Source of the DNA: an uncultured Alphaproteobacteria bacterium
GTDB lineage: Bacteria > Pseudomonadota > Alphaproteobacteria > CAAHEQ01 > UBA3637
Assembly (NCBI GenBank): GCA_944391735.1
Contig: CALXUR010000006.1
Span: 1 to 62,810 of the forward strand
Length of the DNA stretch: 62,810 nucleotides
Direction: 5' to 3'
Part shown: positions 61,065 through 62,810 of the stretch, in pieces
Numbering within the stretch: the stretch's first letter is position 1
Layout of the letters: each line of letters opens with the position of its first letter
Notes under the pieces: generated by a model
What the model was told of the DNA's origin: nothing
The model's database searches: none
The model's input: only the letters and a program-made list of their open reading frames with translations
Translations under genes and position numbers: made by a program

Positions 61065-62375
61065 ATGAAGAAAAAAATTACAAAAACATTGATCGAGAGC
61101 GAATCGGCTCCGCAAAATTCAAAACTTTTAATCTGGGATGAGACAGTTTCCGGTTTCCATGTCGTTATACGCCCGAGCGGGCGCAAGAGTTTCTACGCCT
61201 TTTATCGTTTACGTAACCACAAACAGCAAACGGTTAAACTCGGCGATTTTCCGGCCATGACGGTTGAGGAGGCGCGCGAAAAATGCAAGGCGCTGATGAA
61301 CCAGGCCTTTGACGGCGTGGATCCTTTGGCCGTTATTCGCGAACGCGCAAGGCTGGAGGAGCCGGATCCGGCCAAAAACGGCACGATGCGCGATTTGTAT
61401 GCCAAATATATGGCCGAGCATGCGATTTTTAAGAAACCGGCAAGCCGGAAAAACGATGTTATTTACTGGGAAAGGCATATTTTGCCGAGAATCGGCGACA
61501 AACGTGTGCGCGAGGTTACCCGCGGCGATATTTCGGCCATCCATAAGGGAATCGGCGCCGAGCTGAATCGCAAGGGCGAATTGATGAAGACGACGGCCAA
61601 CCGCGTGCTTGAGGTCTTGAAAAAGGCTTTTTCTCTGGCCGAGGAATGGGAATGGCGGCTGGAGGGTTCCAACCCCGGAGCGCGGATTAAGAAGTTCAAA
61701 GAGCAAGCTCGCAACCGATATCTGACGCTTCAGGAGGCGGCGGCTCTTGATAAGGTTCTGGCGAAATATCTTGATGCTGGATATCGCGAGCGGCAGGTCG
61801 CGCGGCTGGTTCTGATTTTGCTTTTGGTCGGCGGTCGCAAACAAGAGATAAGGAGCGCCCGCTGGGAATGGGTAAACCTTGAGCGCGGCGTTTTGTCGCT
61901 GCCGGACAGCAAGTCAAACGAGCCGCAAGATATCCAGCTGCCCGACAAAGTTTTGGATATTTTGGCGGATATTCGCGACGATCAGCGGCGGAATAATCGG
62001 GAAAGCGACTATATTTTTGACGGGCATGTCCGCGGACAGCCGCTTAAAGATGAGGGCCGGCATTGGGACAACATCCGCGCCGAGGCCGGTTTGAAAGATT
62101 TTCGTATGCACGATCTGCGCCACAGCTTTGCCTCGTATATGGCTATGGCGACAGGATCCGAGCTGATGATCCAGCAAAGCCTGCGGCACGCTGATGCCAA
62201 AACGTCGAAACGCTACACTCATATGTTTAATGAGCCTTTGCGTTCGGCGGTCAATCAGACGGCCGGAAAAATTATCGAGGCCATGCGCGGCGATAAAATC
62301 GTTGATTTTGAAACGGCCAAACAAGCGCGCCGCAAGGCTAACGACCGCGGTCAGGTGTCCGAACAGACTGCGTGA
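61065..62375 (+). CDS. Tyrosine site-specific integrase of an integrated element
   Basis: A 436-residue integrase with N-terminal DUF4102-type arm-binding domain (GFHVVIRPSGRKSFYAFY, VKLGDFPAMTVEEAR), SAM-like core-binding domain and C-terminal catalytic domain with Arg (GGRKQEIRSARW, about residue 257), HDLRHSFAS (about 348) and a Tyr (KRYTHM, about 383). It uses GC-rich codons, unlike the housekeeping genes. Probably excises and integrates the element at the initiator tRNA. Its 3' end overlaps the convergent RNase H gene by 38 bases. Confidence 0.92.
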   Translation: MKKKITKTLIESESAPQNSKLLIWDETVSGFHVVIRPSGRKSFYAFYRLRNHKQQTVKLGDFPAMTVEEAREKCKALMNQAFDGVDPLAVIRERARLEEPDPAKNGTMRDLYAKYMAEHAIFKKPASRKNDVIYWERHILPRIGDKRVREVTRGDISAIHKGIGAELNRKGELMKTTANRVLEVLKKAFSLAEEWEWRLEGSNPGARIKKFKEQARNRYLTLQEAAALDKVLAKYLDAGYRERQVARLVLILLLVGGRKQEIRSARWEWVNLERGVLSLPDSKSNEPQDIQLPDKVLDILADIRDDQRRNNRESDYIFDGHVRGQPLKDEGRHWDNIRAEAGLKDFRMHDLRHSFASYMAMATGSELMIQQSLRHADAKTSKRYTHMFNEPLRSAVNQTAGKIIEAMRGDKIVDFETAKQARRKANDRGQVSEQTA

Positions 62376-62810
62376 GGCTGTTCAGAAACTTGACAACTCC
62401 CTCTTTGGCCATAAGGTCGGCTAAGGCGTTATTGATGGCTTTGAATTGATAGTGACCGGTGTGAGCCTTGACTTTTTCGATTTTTAAGCCCTGCGGGGCG
62501 ATTTGGTTGATACGGTATGCCCATTTGCGGCATTCGAGCCGGTTTTTCTGCTGTTTTGGCGTGAGGGGGCGGTCTTTGACATTGTCGGAAATGTAGGCAA
62601 TGGCGTTTTGGCTGTCGGTATAAACTGTATGCGGCCCGGGATATTGCTTGATGAGTTCAAGAGCATAATATATGGCGTAGAGCTCGCCGATGTTGTTGTT
62701 TTCGGCCTTAATCCATTTTGAAAAGATGCGGCGCTGCTGTCCGCAGATGATGACACAACCGATTCCGGCAACCCCGTGTTTTTCGTTGAAGCTGGAATCG
62801 GTGTATATTA
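62338..62810 (-). CDS. RNase H-like protein, 5' end beyond the window
   Basis: The minus-strand frame is open from the window end to the TAG at 62340-62338. It reads YTDSSFNEKHGVAGIG at its start, GELYAIYYALE, VYTDSQNAIAY and AHTGHYQFKAINNALADLM, which are the Asp, Glu, Asp and His/Asp sites of RNase HI. Some N-terminal residues are missing. It resembles mobile-element or housekeeping RNase H; as it is convergent with the integrase and shares its base composition, I regard it as element cargo. Confidence 0.8.
   Translation of the reverse strand, partial: IYTDSSFNEKHGVAGIGCVIICGQQRRIFSKWIKAENNNIGELYAIYYALELIKQYPGPHTVYTDSQNAIAYISDNVKDRPLTPKQQKNRLECRKWAYRINQIAPQGLKIEKVKAHTGHYQFKAINNALADLMAKEGVVKFLNSLTQSVRTPDRGR

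Noticed and set aside
61209..61844. 211-residue minus frame inside the integrase
   Set aside because: Antisense of a clear integrase; GC-rich codon bias produces long shadow frames.

Overview
The window looks like a chromosomal segment of an uncultured, probably host-associated alphaproteobacterium with moderate to low GC. This is inferred from gene content and order: the signal recognition particle RNA lies directly upstream of dnaX, a YceD/DUF177 gene and an rpmH-rnpA-yidD-yidC-engB-mnmE-mnmG cluster are present, and there is an OadGAB sodium-pumping decarboxylase (fermentative, anaerobic life) together with LPS and surface-modification genes. The species cannot be named from the sequence alone. 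Promoters are easy to read: most have a TTGxxx box, a 17-base spacer and a TATxxT box.

Layout. Bases 1-714 hold the end of a Ser/Thr-rich repeat protein, followed by slyX, dapF and ybaK. Bases 2352-3812 (minus) carry a metal-resistance operon: a metallothionein-like 54-residue protein, a CDF exporter and a CsoR-type repressor, with operator-like dyads over its promoter. Then come tRNA-Glu with an odd GC-rich partial copy of its 3' end, ptsP, a GlmU uridyltransferase-only gene, glucokinase and tRNA-Asp. Bases 9.4-18.6 kb contain a glycosyltransferase, bamE, yceD and the rpmH-to-mnmG cluster. Bases 18.65-19.31 kb hold a small minus-strand operon with a LuxR-type HTH protein and a 43-residue membrane peptide gene.

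Bases 19.5-30.4 kb contain two Cys-rich prepilin-like surface-protein genes around a phosphoethanolamine transferase, ettA, a GT10 fucosyltransferase, dut and uvrA. A third family member lies at 52.6-54.2 kb. All three carry a shared upstream regulatory module, and two have palindromic repeat sequence in the coding region just before the pilin motif. In the second copy this insertion breaks the frame. Bases 30.5-36.9 kb hold rpmB, a Bat (BatA, BatB-BatC fusion, BatD) operon, dnaX with an A9 slippage site, and ffs. Bases 37.0-38.6 kb are an AT-rich type II restriction-modification pair with a long structured leader.

Bases 38.65-54.2 kb contain an esterase, recG, an HNH nuclease gene, a large MORN_2-repeat protein, argS, a decayed MORN_2 gene, oadGAB, a Tat-exported lysozyme-like gene and trpS. 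Bases 54.4-60.4 kb contain pgsA, uvrC, a D,D-carboxypeptidase with a SPOR domain, a Sel1 protein and a Pal-like lipoprotein. From 60,677 an initiator tRNA is followed by a tyrosine integrase and an incomplete RNase H gene: the left end of an integrated element that runs out of the window.

Together these are core housekeeping genes (cell wall, translation, repair, envelope assembly) interrupted by a surface-variation module (prepilin-like and repeat proteins, LPS decoration), a metal-resistance operon, a restriction-modification island and an integrated element.
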